In this document: one piece after another, positions 45,336 to 56,800 of the stretch
Position numbering within the stretch: the first letter of the stretch is position 1
How the letters are laid out: each line of letters opens with the position of its first letter
Assembly (NCBI GenBank): GCA_032622095.1
Contig: CP136064.1
Location: 48,302,073 to 48,366,072, forward strand
From: Siphonodentalium dalli
Lineage: Eukaryota; Mollusca; Scaphopoda; Gadilida; Siphonodentaliidae
Length of the DNA stretch: 64,000 nucleotides
Direction: 5' to 3'
Position numbers and translations under genes: made by a program
The notes under the pieces: generated by a model
Told to the model about the DNA's origin: nothing
Seen by the model: the letters and a program-made list of their open reading frames with translations, nothing else
Databases searched by the model: none

Positions 45336-46689
45336 GGTCACTAAACTCTATACACACGCATGTAGACCAACCCACGTTTTTACTGACTCTAGTCAAAAGT
45401 TCCAACCCATGCATTTCACCAAGGTATTTTACCAGAGTGAATGTATTTGGTGGTTCTACTAGAGTAATTCAACCAGGGTAGTTACGTGCGCTCGCGCAAC
45501 ATTATGGCGATCAGTCAGATTCGTAGGTTGGTGTCACCCTACCGATTTCACTCCATGACGTCACCCTTACGCAGTACATGCCGGCGACGTTACGGAGTAG
45601 ATTATAGAGTTGACACCCTTTGCACTGACTTCCGTTACTAGCTCGTTGCTATATAAACAAACCAGCGATGTGGCTTTTGTCGAAAATTGACAGTCAGTAC
45701 ATTTGCCCTGTATAAATGTACTTTCAGAAAATACAAAACACCACAACGTTATACCCCACCAATGTCAGTGTCTCGATATCATTTGACCAAATTTCTTGAC
45801 ATGAAACCGCGACAGACACGGCGTGAAATACATCGCATTGAGTAAACAATTTCCCATTGTTTCAATTCAACTTCAAGATCGCGGTAAAATTAAAACTGCA
45901 ATTTGTAAGTGGTAAACATCTGAAAAAGACATCAGGTACATGCAGAAACTAATTGTTGTGCATATTTATTTCTATTTGAGGTGGCAATTTTTCATGTTTA
46001 TCAGTATTTTTAACGATAAGAGCGATGGTAATTGGGGGACTGTATTTTATCTAGCGCATTAAATTTAAAATAAAAAGTCATGAATTGGCTGAGTGTTTTC
46101 TATGGCCGCACATTTCGTTGATAATTACGAGCCATTTGTTCCCGTACCTTTCCGAAATCACAAAACACCACACTGTTATCCCCTAAATAAAATTATTGAA
46201 GATTGTAATGTCTTTTTTTTGCTAACATTAAATAAAATAAAATAAAATAAATTGAAGTAAAATACAGTGAAATTATTTTTTAAATTATTTTTTATTACAT
46301 TTTTGCGCACGTTGGCAACTCTCTTGAGTGCATTCTACTTTACCTTGATATTAGGGCAAATTTAGCACAGTAGTACTGAGGTAAGCTTTTAGAAGCTTTA
46401 ACATTTGAACAGATTGCAGGCTATTAGGTATCTATTTTTAACTTAGCCAACTTATTTTTAACAATATTCTTGCCACATTTTGAGTATGACACCGGGTACA
46501 ATTGTTTTCCGCTCACTAACAAAATAAAAAAATTCTCAAAGAAAACACCTCAATTGAGTATCATGTGCCACTGTGAAATAGAGTTATCGCTCACACCCTT
46601 AAATGAAAGTGTCAATGACACTGTAGCTCAACTTAGGTAGGGGAATAATTTAATGGTTGACAGTAAATGGAGGAATAGGAAAGGTGCTA
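45336..46689. other. Non-coding stretch, little recognised
   Basis: An AAATA microsatellite lies at about 46228-46250. A segment rich in TTACCAGAGT-like phrases near 45430 resembles the ends of the inverted repeat at 49190-50155. The TATATAAAC at 45651 is not supported as a promoter. Confidence 0.45.
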
Positions 46690-49145
46690 ATTGAAATGTC
46701 TAACCTGCGCCAAAGGATTTAGTGATGCAAAGAGTAAGATACAAGATGGCTGCTGGTGGCCATTTTGTGTGACCAATTGACCCCAAAAGGACTCGTTCCC
46801 ATCTACGTATAATTGTTAACATCCATGACAAATTTTGTGAAGATCTGACCAAAGCTACGACCTACAAATTTCATGATGATCAGACGAACAGTACGACCTG
46901 TAGACCGCGCCAATGGATTGAATTTTGAAATCCAAGATGGCCACTGGCAGCCATGTTATTTGGCCGAATGACCCCACAATGATTCGTTCCCATCTACATG
47001 TCAATGTCAACATTCATGACAAATTTCATAAAGATTAGACCAAAGGTACAACTCGTTCCCATCTACATGTCAGTGTTAACATCCATGACAAATTTAATAA
47101 AGATCAGACCAAAGGTATGACCTGTAGCCCACGCCAAAGGATTTAGTCATGCAAAGAGTAAAATGCTGGTGGCCATGTTTTTTGACCGAATGACCCCAAA
47201 ACGACTCGTTCCCATCTACATGTCATTGTTATAATTCATGACAAATTTCATGACCATCTGACCAAAGCTACGACCTGTAGCCCGGGCCAAAGGATTTAGT
47301 CATGCAAAGAGTAATATCCAAGATGGCTGCTGGCGGCCATGTTTTTCGGCCGAACGACCCCAAAATCCCTCGTTCCCATCTACATGTCATTGTTAACATC
47401 CATGACAACTTTCATGATGTTCTGATCAAAGCTACGACCTGTAGCCCGCGCCAAAGGATTTAGTCATGCAAAGAGTAAAATCCAAGATGGCTGCCAGCGG
47501 CCATGTTTATTGGCCGAACGACCCCAAAATGACTCGTTCCCATCTACATGTCAATATTAACATCCATGACAAATTTCATGATGATCAGACGAACAGTACG
47601 ACCTGTAGGCCGCGCCAATGGATTGAATTTTGAAATCTAAGATGGCCGCCAGCGGCCATGTTTTTTGACCGAATGACCCCACAATGATTCGTTCCCATCT
47701 ACATGTCAATGTCAACATTCATGACAAATTTCATAAAGATTAGACCAAAGGTACAACCTGTAGCCCGCGCCAAAGGATTTAGTCATGCAAAGAGTAAAAT
47801 CCAAGATGGCTGCTGGCGGCCATGTTTTTTGGCCGAACGACACCAAAATCACTCGTTCCCATCTACATGACTTGTCATTATTAACATCAATGACAAATTT
47901 CATGATGATCAGGGGAACAGTACGATCTGTAGCCCGCGCCAATGGATTGAATCTTGAAATCCAAGATGGCTGCCAGTGGCCATGTTTTTCATCCGAATGA
48001 CCCCAAAATGACTCGTTCCCATCTACATGTCAATGTCAACATTCATGACAAATTTCATAAAGATCAGACCAAAGGTACGACCTGTAGCCCGGGCCAAAGG
48101 ATTTAGTCATGCAAAGAGTAAAATCCAAGATGGCTGCTGGCGGCCATGTTTTTCGGCCGAACGACCCCAAAATCACTCGTTCCCATCTACATGTCATTGT
48201 TAACATCCATGACAAATTTCATGATGTTCCGATCGAAGCTACGACCTGTAGCCCGCGCCAAAGGATTTAGTCATGCAAAGAGTAAAATCCAAGATGGCTG
48301 CTGGCGGCCATGTTTATTGGCCGAACAACCCCAAAATGACTCGTTCCCATCTACATGTCAATATTAACATCCATGACAAATTTCATGATGATCAGACGAA
48401 CAGTACGACCTGTAGCCCGCGCCAATGGATTGAATGTTGAAATCTAAGATGGCCGCCAGCGGCCATGTTTTTTGGCCGAATGACCCCACAATGATTCGTT
48501 CCCATCTACATGTCAATGTCAACATTCATGACAAATTTCATAAAGATTAGACCAAAGGTACAACCTGTAGCCCGCGCCAAAGGATTTAGTCATGCAAAGA
48601 GTAAAATCCAAGATGGCTGCTGGCGGCCATGTTTTTTGGCCGAACAACTCCAAAATAACTCGTTCCCATCTACATGACAGTGTTAACATCCATGACAAAT
48701 TTCATAAACTTCCGACCAAAACAACGACCTGTAGCCCGCGCCAAAGGATTTAGTCATGCAAAGAGTCAAATCCAAGATGGCTGCTGGCAGCCATGTTTTT
48801 TGGCCGAACGACCCCAAAATCACTCGTTCCCATCTACATGTCAATATTAACATCAATGACAAATTTCATGATGATCAGATGAACAGTACGACCTGTAGGC
48901 CGCGCCAATGGATTGAATCTTGAAATCCAAGATGGCTGCCAGCGGCCATGTTTTTTGGCCGAATGACCCCAAAATGACTCGTTCCCATCTACATGTCAAT
49001 GTCAACATTCATGACAAATTTCATGAAGATCAGACCAAAGGTACAACCTGTAGCCCGCGCCAAAGGAAATTGTTGACGGACACACGGACGACGGACGCCA
49101 AACCATGGCAATAGCTCAAACTTACAAAAGTAAGTTGAGCTAAAA
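46690..49145 (+). repeat. AAGATGGCTGC satellite with AAB higher-order structure
   Basis: The AAGATGG anchor occurs at 46743, 46934, 47320, 47484, 47639, 47803, 47963, 48127, 48291, 48446, 48610, 48774 and 48929, with one damaged unit near 47160. Units are of two types. Type A has GGATTTAGTCATGCAAAGAG (164-bp spacing). Type B has GGATTGAAT(T/C)TTGAAATC (155-160). A 483-bp A-A-B triplet recurs from 47320, 48127 and 48610. The array ends in GACGGACACACGGACG and a terminal hairpin TTAC-AAAA-GTAA with GAGCTA. Frames inside are not conserved. Confidence 0.92.
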
Positions 49146-49189
49146 ATCACTCTGATAAGAGCCTGGTTAACCATAGTTAGGGCTGTTAG

Positions 49190-50155
49190 GCTCTTGTACA
49201 CTGTGGTAATGTCAGGTAAACAATAATATACTCTGGTAAAAGCCATGTAAAAAGGACATACCCTTGTAAATTCCGAGTAAAGGTATGATTCACCCCACTT
49301 ACAATATACTTTGGTAAATCATGGTGTATTACCATTACATACAAACTATTAACCAACATGGGAGACTATGTACCCGCAATTTTGAGATTGATTGGACTCC
49401 ACCTTGTTGAGTTGTTAACATTTTGGACTTAAATATACAAAACCAAGCCCACCTAAATTCTTACCCTGGTTGAAATAAGTTTTGTAGGATGGTAGTCTGA
49501 ACTGTTCCAAGGTCAACATAGCCTAGAAATAGGACTAAGATTCATACTATCATTCCCCTTGTATTACTTGTATATTATTGTATGGCATTACCTAACCTCA
49601 TTCAAAATCAAATTATGTGTTATTAGCTGCCACATAATATTAATGCTAGAGAACTCAGTTATTCACAAAATCCATCTCTGACTGGAAGCAACTCATATAA
49701 AAAGCACCATGGTTGTAGTGCCAGGTTTTGAAGTAACTGACGACATTTGAAGTAAATATTGTTTTTTTCCTCAAAGAAATCTATATTGACTAAATAACAG
49801 ATATATACAGAAATGAAACAAATAATACAAACATTTAAAGAGCGTTTTTTTTAAGAGCTTTTTTCAAGAAGTAGTGATTTACTACAGAATGTTCTGATTT
49901 ACATGGATTTTACCTATGTATGTCCTGTTTCACAATCATTTAGGAGAGTAAAGTGCGATACACCATGCCTTTAGTTGGAATTTGCATGGGTGTACATGGC
50001 TTTTACCAGAGTATATTATTGTTAATTTACAAGGATATGACAGTTTTACATGGGTTTTACCAGATTATATCATTGTTAACCTGACTTTACCATGCCTTTA
50101 CTTGGAATTTACAAGTATATCATTGTTAACCTGACTTTACCATGCCTTTACTTAT
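49190..50155. repeat. Long inverted repeat built on TTACCAGAGTATA
   Basis: The left arm (about 49205-49330) contains AATAATATACTCTGGTAAAA and the right arm (about 49980-50110) TTTTACCAGAGTATATTATT. Inside each arm, shorter copies repeat about every 60 bp. The unmatched centre is about 600 bp. It is probably a foldback element. Confidence 0.65.
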
Positions 50156-50668
50156 ATATTATTTTATACCCAGGAAACTACATAAAACTTATAGGAAGAG
50201 ATAGACCATCTTTAATCTACATCCGATTTACAAAGTAAAATGTTCATACAGGCAGAATGGCAGACAGACAAACAAAGCCCTCTATAGTATGCACTGACCT
50301 CATCCAGGGATATATTCAAAAGTTTAAATTGGTCACATGATTTTTTATATATAAAATATGTGTGGTTACAAATTTCACAACATTTTACAGAGAATAAATG
50401 CAATGGTAGCACTGAACACTGACTTAGATTTTATGAATTCATAACTTTAAAGACTCAAAATAAAAACATCACATGTAGCTAATATTCCATGACAAAGAAT
50501 TTAGTTTGCAATTCCATTGTAATGAATCTCTATGAGAGCTGTAATTATTTGTCAACTCCGGAGTGTATGAAGGAATATGACACTATTTTCATCCTTTCAA
50601 ATGGCATGGCCAGAGGTTCGGTCAATGGTCACCTTCTGATGTTCTTCACATTATTCAAGGGAGTCTGT

Positions 50669-50815
50669 TCATTTTTCAACGAAGGTCTTCAAGTCCTTCA
50701 AGAAAGAGAGATATTTCTCCTGCTCGTGTGCGGTTGAGTACTGGACCAAACAATCAACAAATTCTTCTGTGATTCCTCTTTCATCCAACATATCCATCAA
50801 CATGTCATACAATGT
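50669..50815 (-). CDS. C1QBP: C1QBP last coding exon
   Basis: It has 48 codons and TGA, in phase 0 after the acceptor TTCTATTCTGCAG. It encodes TLYDMLMDMLDERGITEEF and the C-terminal helix. The acceptor and first 27 or so bases are present two more times upstream at a 56-bp period, but only this copy continues in frame. Confidence 0.93.
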   Translation of the reverse strand, partial: TLYDMLMDMLDERGITEEFVDCLVQYSTAHEQEKYLSFLKDLKTFVEK

Positions 50816-53800
50816 CTGCAGAATAGAAACATAATACATATAAACATATCCATCAACATGTCATACAATGTCTGCGGAATAGAAACAGAATACACATAAA
50901 CATATCCATCAACATGTCATACAATGTCTGCAGAATAGAAACAAGCCTTGAAATAGTGTGTCTGTCATTTGTAGAATAAGGTTCCCAGAGGGGGAATTTA
51001 GTGATGCTACCCCGCATAGTGGGCTAGCATCACCAAATTCACCCTCTGGGAACCTCATTCTGCTGAGGTGTAAGCAGAATGAGGTCCCCAGAGGGTGAAT
51101 TTGGTGATGCTAGCCCGCTATGCAGGGTAGCATCACTAAATTCACCCTCTGGGGACCTCATTCTGCAAATGACAGGCACACTATTTCAAGGCTTGAATAG
51201 AAACAGAATACACATAAAAAAAGATAAAAAGTATTATGTTAAAATTTTACAGATGGTCTATCTCTTCCTATAACAAGTTTTATATAGTAGCCTGGTTATA
51301 AAATAATAAATATGAATCAAAGACCCATGTCTAAATGTCCCAATTGATCGTATATTATACCAGAAATTTTATAATAAAATGTATATTAATTTATAGAAGC
51401 ATTTCTGGACAGGGATCTTCAATTCTTATTTATTATTTTATACCCAGGAAAGTATATAAAACTTGTTATAGGAAGAGATAGACCATCTTTAAGGCTCCAG
51501 CAGTACCCCCCTCCCCCCATTAAACATGCAAGTCCTTGCAATTTTAGCTTGGCCTTCTATTCGATTAGTGCATCAGTATGTAATCGCTATTGCACAATTG
51601 ATTCAATTCATATTAAACTGGTCATTAATTTCAGTAAACATAATAAAAATACTAGCATTACCAAATGTTGAATAAGGGAAATAACTCTATGGATTCTGAA
51701 CTTTTGACAGGCATAACACTCGCAAAAGCCAGGCCTTTTCTTAACTCTTTCATGACGGGGGCAACATTACAGACCCTGTGCCAGTGCATTCTCTTATTTA
51801 TGCGAGTCTCCCACAGGGATCCTTGCATATATAAGAGAATGTACTGGCTTACAAGGTGAAGGTAAATATTGTTAAGACAATGTATTCTCTATTATGTGCG
51901 AGGCTCCCTGTTGGAGACTCACATAGAAGAGAATGCATTGGCACAGGGTTTTTTTTGCAAAATTTCAGGAAGCTCCAGTCATGGAAGGGTTAATGCAGAA
52001 ATAACATCTGTCATACAATCTTCTCTTTTAAGTTTCAACATTCAAATTGAAGCCGAGTCATAGTCAGATAACACTTCTATCACAGCTATTGTTACATAAC
52101 AACGGATAACAATGGAATATATGAAGCAGACTACAAACTTTTAGTTAGAAGCAAGATATTACCAATTGATGGAAAGCTCTAACTTATAAACAGACAGTTA
52201 CAGCATTAATAAAAGTATACATTCGAATTGTCTATTATTCATCAGGAGGGGTGTTCAGGTAATAAAATCAGATGACAAACGGACAAAAAGATAATACAAG
52301 GGGAGAAGGATTCATATTCTTTGGTTGATTCTTTGCTTTATTCTCATCAAGCCTTGAAATAGCGTGTCAGTCATTTGCAGAATGAGGTCCCCAGAGGGTG
52401 AATTTAGTGATGCTACCCCGCTATACGGGGTAGCATCACTAAATTCACCCTCTGGGGACCTCATTCTGCAAATGACAGACACACTATTTGCAGGCTTGAT
52501 TACAAATTAATATTGAGAAATACAGAATGATATTGACAAAAGGATATGAGGTGGGAAATGTTCAGACAATAAGTTGAACTTATTATCTGAATATTTACTA
52601 AGGGAACACCTCGTCAATGACTATTTAATAAAGACATTGTTAATAACTAAACTAGTTTAATGTTGTGTTAGACACTTCTTCTGATGTCAGATGCCGGCAC
52701 ATCATTGATTTGATAGATGTCAAGAAAACATGCGGACATTGTGGAAAGGTTACTGCAATTTTGTATATACATTTCTTTGATGAAGTCAAAGTATTGTCAC
52801 ACCATAATTGTGCAGATTTCAGTATATCGCAATCTGGTTGTCAATTGGTTGTCCAACACTTGGTTGTCAATTGGGGGAACCTTTTCTGATCACCAGAGAG
52901 TAATATTTCTGTTAACCCTTTACCCAACAGAACGGCCCTGTGCCAATACATTCTCTTATATATAAGAGAATGCATTGGCACAGGGCATAACTGTAACCAT
53001 CACAATGTGGTTAATGAACCGGTTCCAATGATATCCATATTTGTATGGCGTTATTGAGACAGACTGAAGATATTTTAGGCTGTTGAAGCTTTATTTGGGA
53101 GTTTTTGGCCGTTTTGTTGGGTAAAGGGTTAAAGCTCAAAGGGCTTCAAGGCTAAACTCAAGGCTAAACCCTTCAGAATAGTCAAAGTCTGCTCGTACTG
53201 ACACCAGCTAAGATATTGGGATGGCGAGAAGCTAGTTTTACATTTGTATGACATGAGATACGCCCAGGTATTGGTGGTAGGAATTGTAGTCTATTTTAAT
53301 TGATTTTACTTAACAAATCATACCTCATGCTATATATATATCGGAAAGAGTGACAACTTATGGTCATAATGGTGTATAGTAATCTAACTTTCATGTTAAA
53401 TTACACCTAGTTATTCTGGTTTATTAGGACTAACATCGGTTTGTTTACATTTTAACTGAAAGCTGAAGTTGTTCCGTAAGTACTTGGCTAAGTTCGGCTT
53501 CTTTGCCATCAATCGAATGCACCCACAACCAATCGAATACATCCCTTAATTAACATCGTGTAGTGTCAATATATTCCACCACTATTATGCATTTATTTGT
53601 ATTGTAAGTGATCCAATATTACTTATTAGTTAAACATTTCTTAAACGGAACGTCTCACGATATATATGCAATTTTTAGTTTACAAATTACCAGATGTAAG
53701 TCACAGAATTAATTCAATTTACGACCACATGGTTTTGTTTACATTTACCTTATGATTGCTAGAATAATTTCGCTGGAATATGCGGATGTCACTTCGTGAG

Positions 53801-56800
53801 GTCAATTGAGTTCGAATACTTTTTACAATATGTCAACACTGCGGTAAATGTCTCTTTTCATATTATACTACCGCTTTCAATTGACAACTGATGCGGTTTT
53901 CAGAACAAATATCATGTCTTCTACGGAATAAGCCTGTTTATTGTCGCAATTGCGATATTTGATTACAATTAATTGTGAGTACTTGGACTACCTTCAGAAG
54001 TGAATAAAAAAGATGTATAAAGAGAATACTTTACCCCATCCATTGTTTCCGCACCAAGAGTGTACACCTTGTCATTCCATTCTCCTTTATGGATTGTCAC
54101 ATCATCTATTTCATACAGGTCCACTGGAAATGTAATGAATTGAACAACATTGTTTAAAACACACGCACCTAAATTCCCTTGAGAACATTATAGACCATGT
54201 GTCCAATATCTGCCAGTTAGTGAAATCAGCTGGGAATTGTGATAGATGCTGACAGAGATAAAACACCAACACAAGCCTCTGATCGCACACTTTATACCTA
54301 CACATGTAAGGGTTTTACAGTAATGCCCAAAGTAATTGACCACTTAACCACAGCAGAATTATGGGTAATGTTTCAGGATTTAGTCGGAAATATGGCTTGT
54401 TGCAAAATTTCAGGAAGCTCCACTCATGAAAGGGTTGAGCGTATCGGTGGTCAGAACATGTCTTCTCCACCGACTATTGTTCACATGTTTTCCTACATGT
54501 TGGACTGATATCTACAGTAATGCTCTAAGTAATCGACTTCTTAACCACAGCAGAATTATGGGTAACTTTTCAGGATTTAGTCGGAAATATGGCTTGTTGC
54601 CATTCATCGGAAAGCTCTCCCCGAGAGCTTTCCGATGAATGGGAATAAGCCATATTTCCAACTAAATCCTGAAAAATTACCCATAATTCTGCTGTGGTTA
54701 AGTGGTCAATTACTTTGGGCATTACTGTATGTTATAGTATAAGAAAGATTAACAAACATTCTTTACAACTTATAAGAAACCAGGCCTCAAAACATAATGC
54801 TGGACATTGGCAGAATTTCCCCAGAGGGTGAATTTAGTGATGCTACCACTCACAGTGGGCTAGCATCACCAAATTCATCATCTGGGACCTCATTCTGCAT
54901 GGCCTCATCTGCTGTGGGAGACCTAGACACAGACTTAAGTTCCCAAATGGTGACAATGGTGATGTGCACCCATTTGCCACCTCGATTAAGATTTGTGTCA
55001 TGTGCCAATTTGGGGATATAGAGAACTAAACTAAAAAAGAAAAAGAAACTTTCTAAAGAAGTTTCTTTTGGAACTAAAAAAAAAACTTGTTAATTTGATA
55101 ATACAGTTACTTTCCAGAGAAGATGAGGTCCCAGAGGGTGAATTTAGTTATTCTAGCCTTCTTGCCTGCTGTGTTGGGTAGCATCATTAAATTCACCCTC
55201 TGGGGACTTCATTCTGTACACATTCAGCACCATATTTTGAGGCCTGTATGGAACTTACTGAAAGCATCCTCTTCATTAGGCTTTCCTTCAGGTTCGTTTT
55301 CATATTCGTCATCATGCTGTGGGAATGAGCAGCGTAGAGCCAGGGTCTGTTCACCACCCTTATTGATTTCTATTTCAAATGATGGTTTGGAGACAAACTG
55401 TAAAGAGAGTTTGCATGTATATCGATCAAGAACAGAAGAGTGTGTATCTAGATAGTGTTTTGGGCAGATAACAAAAATGATATCATGAGTGACCGAGACA
55501 AATCACAACGAACATCCAGATTCTTCCTGCTAGGGAATATATACAATTTTCTTTTTCAGAGATAAATTTTCTCACAATCACCTTGGAAGGTTTTGAAGAC
55601 AGGCTTTGACAGCAGCTGATTGTTGTCCATTCACTCAATCTTAATTCACTGCTTTCCGCAAATAAACATTATTACCATATTCCACTGATTTCCCCCCATC
55701 GGTATATATCAAATAATTCATAAGTTATCAACACAAATTTTGAAATATTCTAATTTCCAGTCGCACATTAGTACACATTGGCCCCTTCGAGTACGGCATA
55801 GTTTGAAAGTTAAAATTTCTATATCCCTATATCAAAGGGATAACAATAATTATTCAACTTTTTCGATAATCTATTGGTGAGCGTATAATAAATAGGTGTA
55901 CATACAGAATGATCGAAGACATTTGTAGTGTCTTATCATCAATGCACACTTAACACCACATCATTTTTTTATTTCCGGTAACCTGTAAATTCTAGCATGA
56001 TAGCTCACATCAAATCAGAATTCTTGCATCAATTCTATGCCTACCATGCTTTATATTTTTACCTACAGGTCCAAGCTATGTAAACAGCCCTGTGTGTGTC
56101 ATCAGCAGGGCCCTCTTACAAGCCCCATAAATCCTAATAATGAATGATGGAAATAAGAACGACTTCTCTTAAACACTTATGATTTTAGTGCAAACTTGAT
56201 TCACGATCTAGTTCAATTAGTGCTTTTAATGTGTCATTTGCTGAATTTGCGATTGATCTCAATGAACTTTTTAATTTATTATGCCTGATACTGTGATACA
56301 TGTACACAAGTAAATGGGCTATTGTACCAGAATTCAAGTATTTATTTAAGTTTTATTTTCCAGAGAAAATTTTCTGAAATCATTGTTATTTAATAAATTA
56401 ATATAGTGGGTGTGTTATTGGGGGATAGGGCACTGTGGTTGTTGGGGCATATTGTGTGAACCACAAAGCGGTTCTCACTAAATGTACCCCTACGACCACA
56501 GCACCGTATCCCCCAATAACACACACACCCAATGTATACATGTTCGTTCATTTCTTATATTTATATAGCTTTTTAATGATTTATTCCCATAAAAAAGCTG
56601 AATGTTTTCTTATTTATTTTCAGAAACTTTGCTGAGAATTTGAGACTGGCCCACGCAGCCCAATATAAGATTTCCAAGCACTTAGCAATGATAATGTGAC
56701 TGATAAATAACTGGCGTCAGATGTAATTCGGCACTCCAAAATATACTGCTGACCACTTTTAGTGATTAGGTCAGATTACGTCAACAATTTGTGATGTGTT

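Noticed and set aside
45640-45665. TATA-like promoter (CTATATAAAC)
   Set aside because: No transcription unit begins near it, and such strings are common in this AT-rich DNA.
47712-49246. Several ORFs of 60-85 codons on both strands
   Set aside because: They lie in the AAGATGGCTGC satellite and are not conserved from unit to unit.
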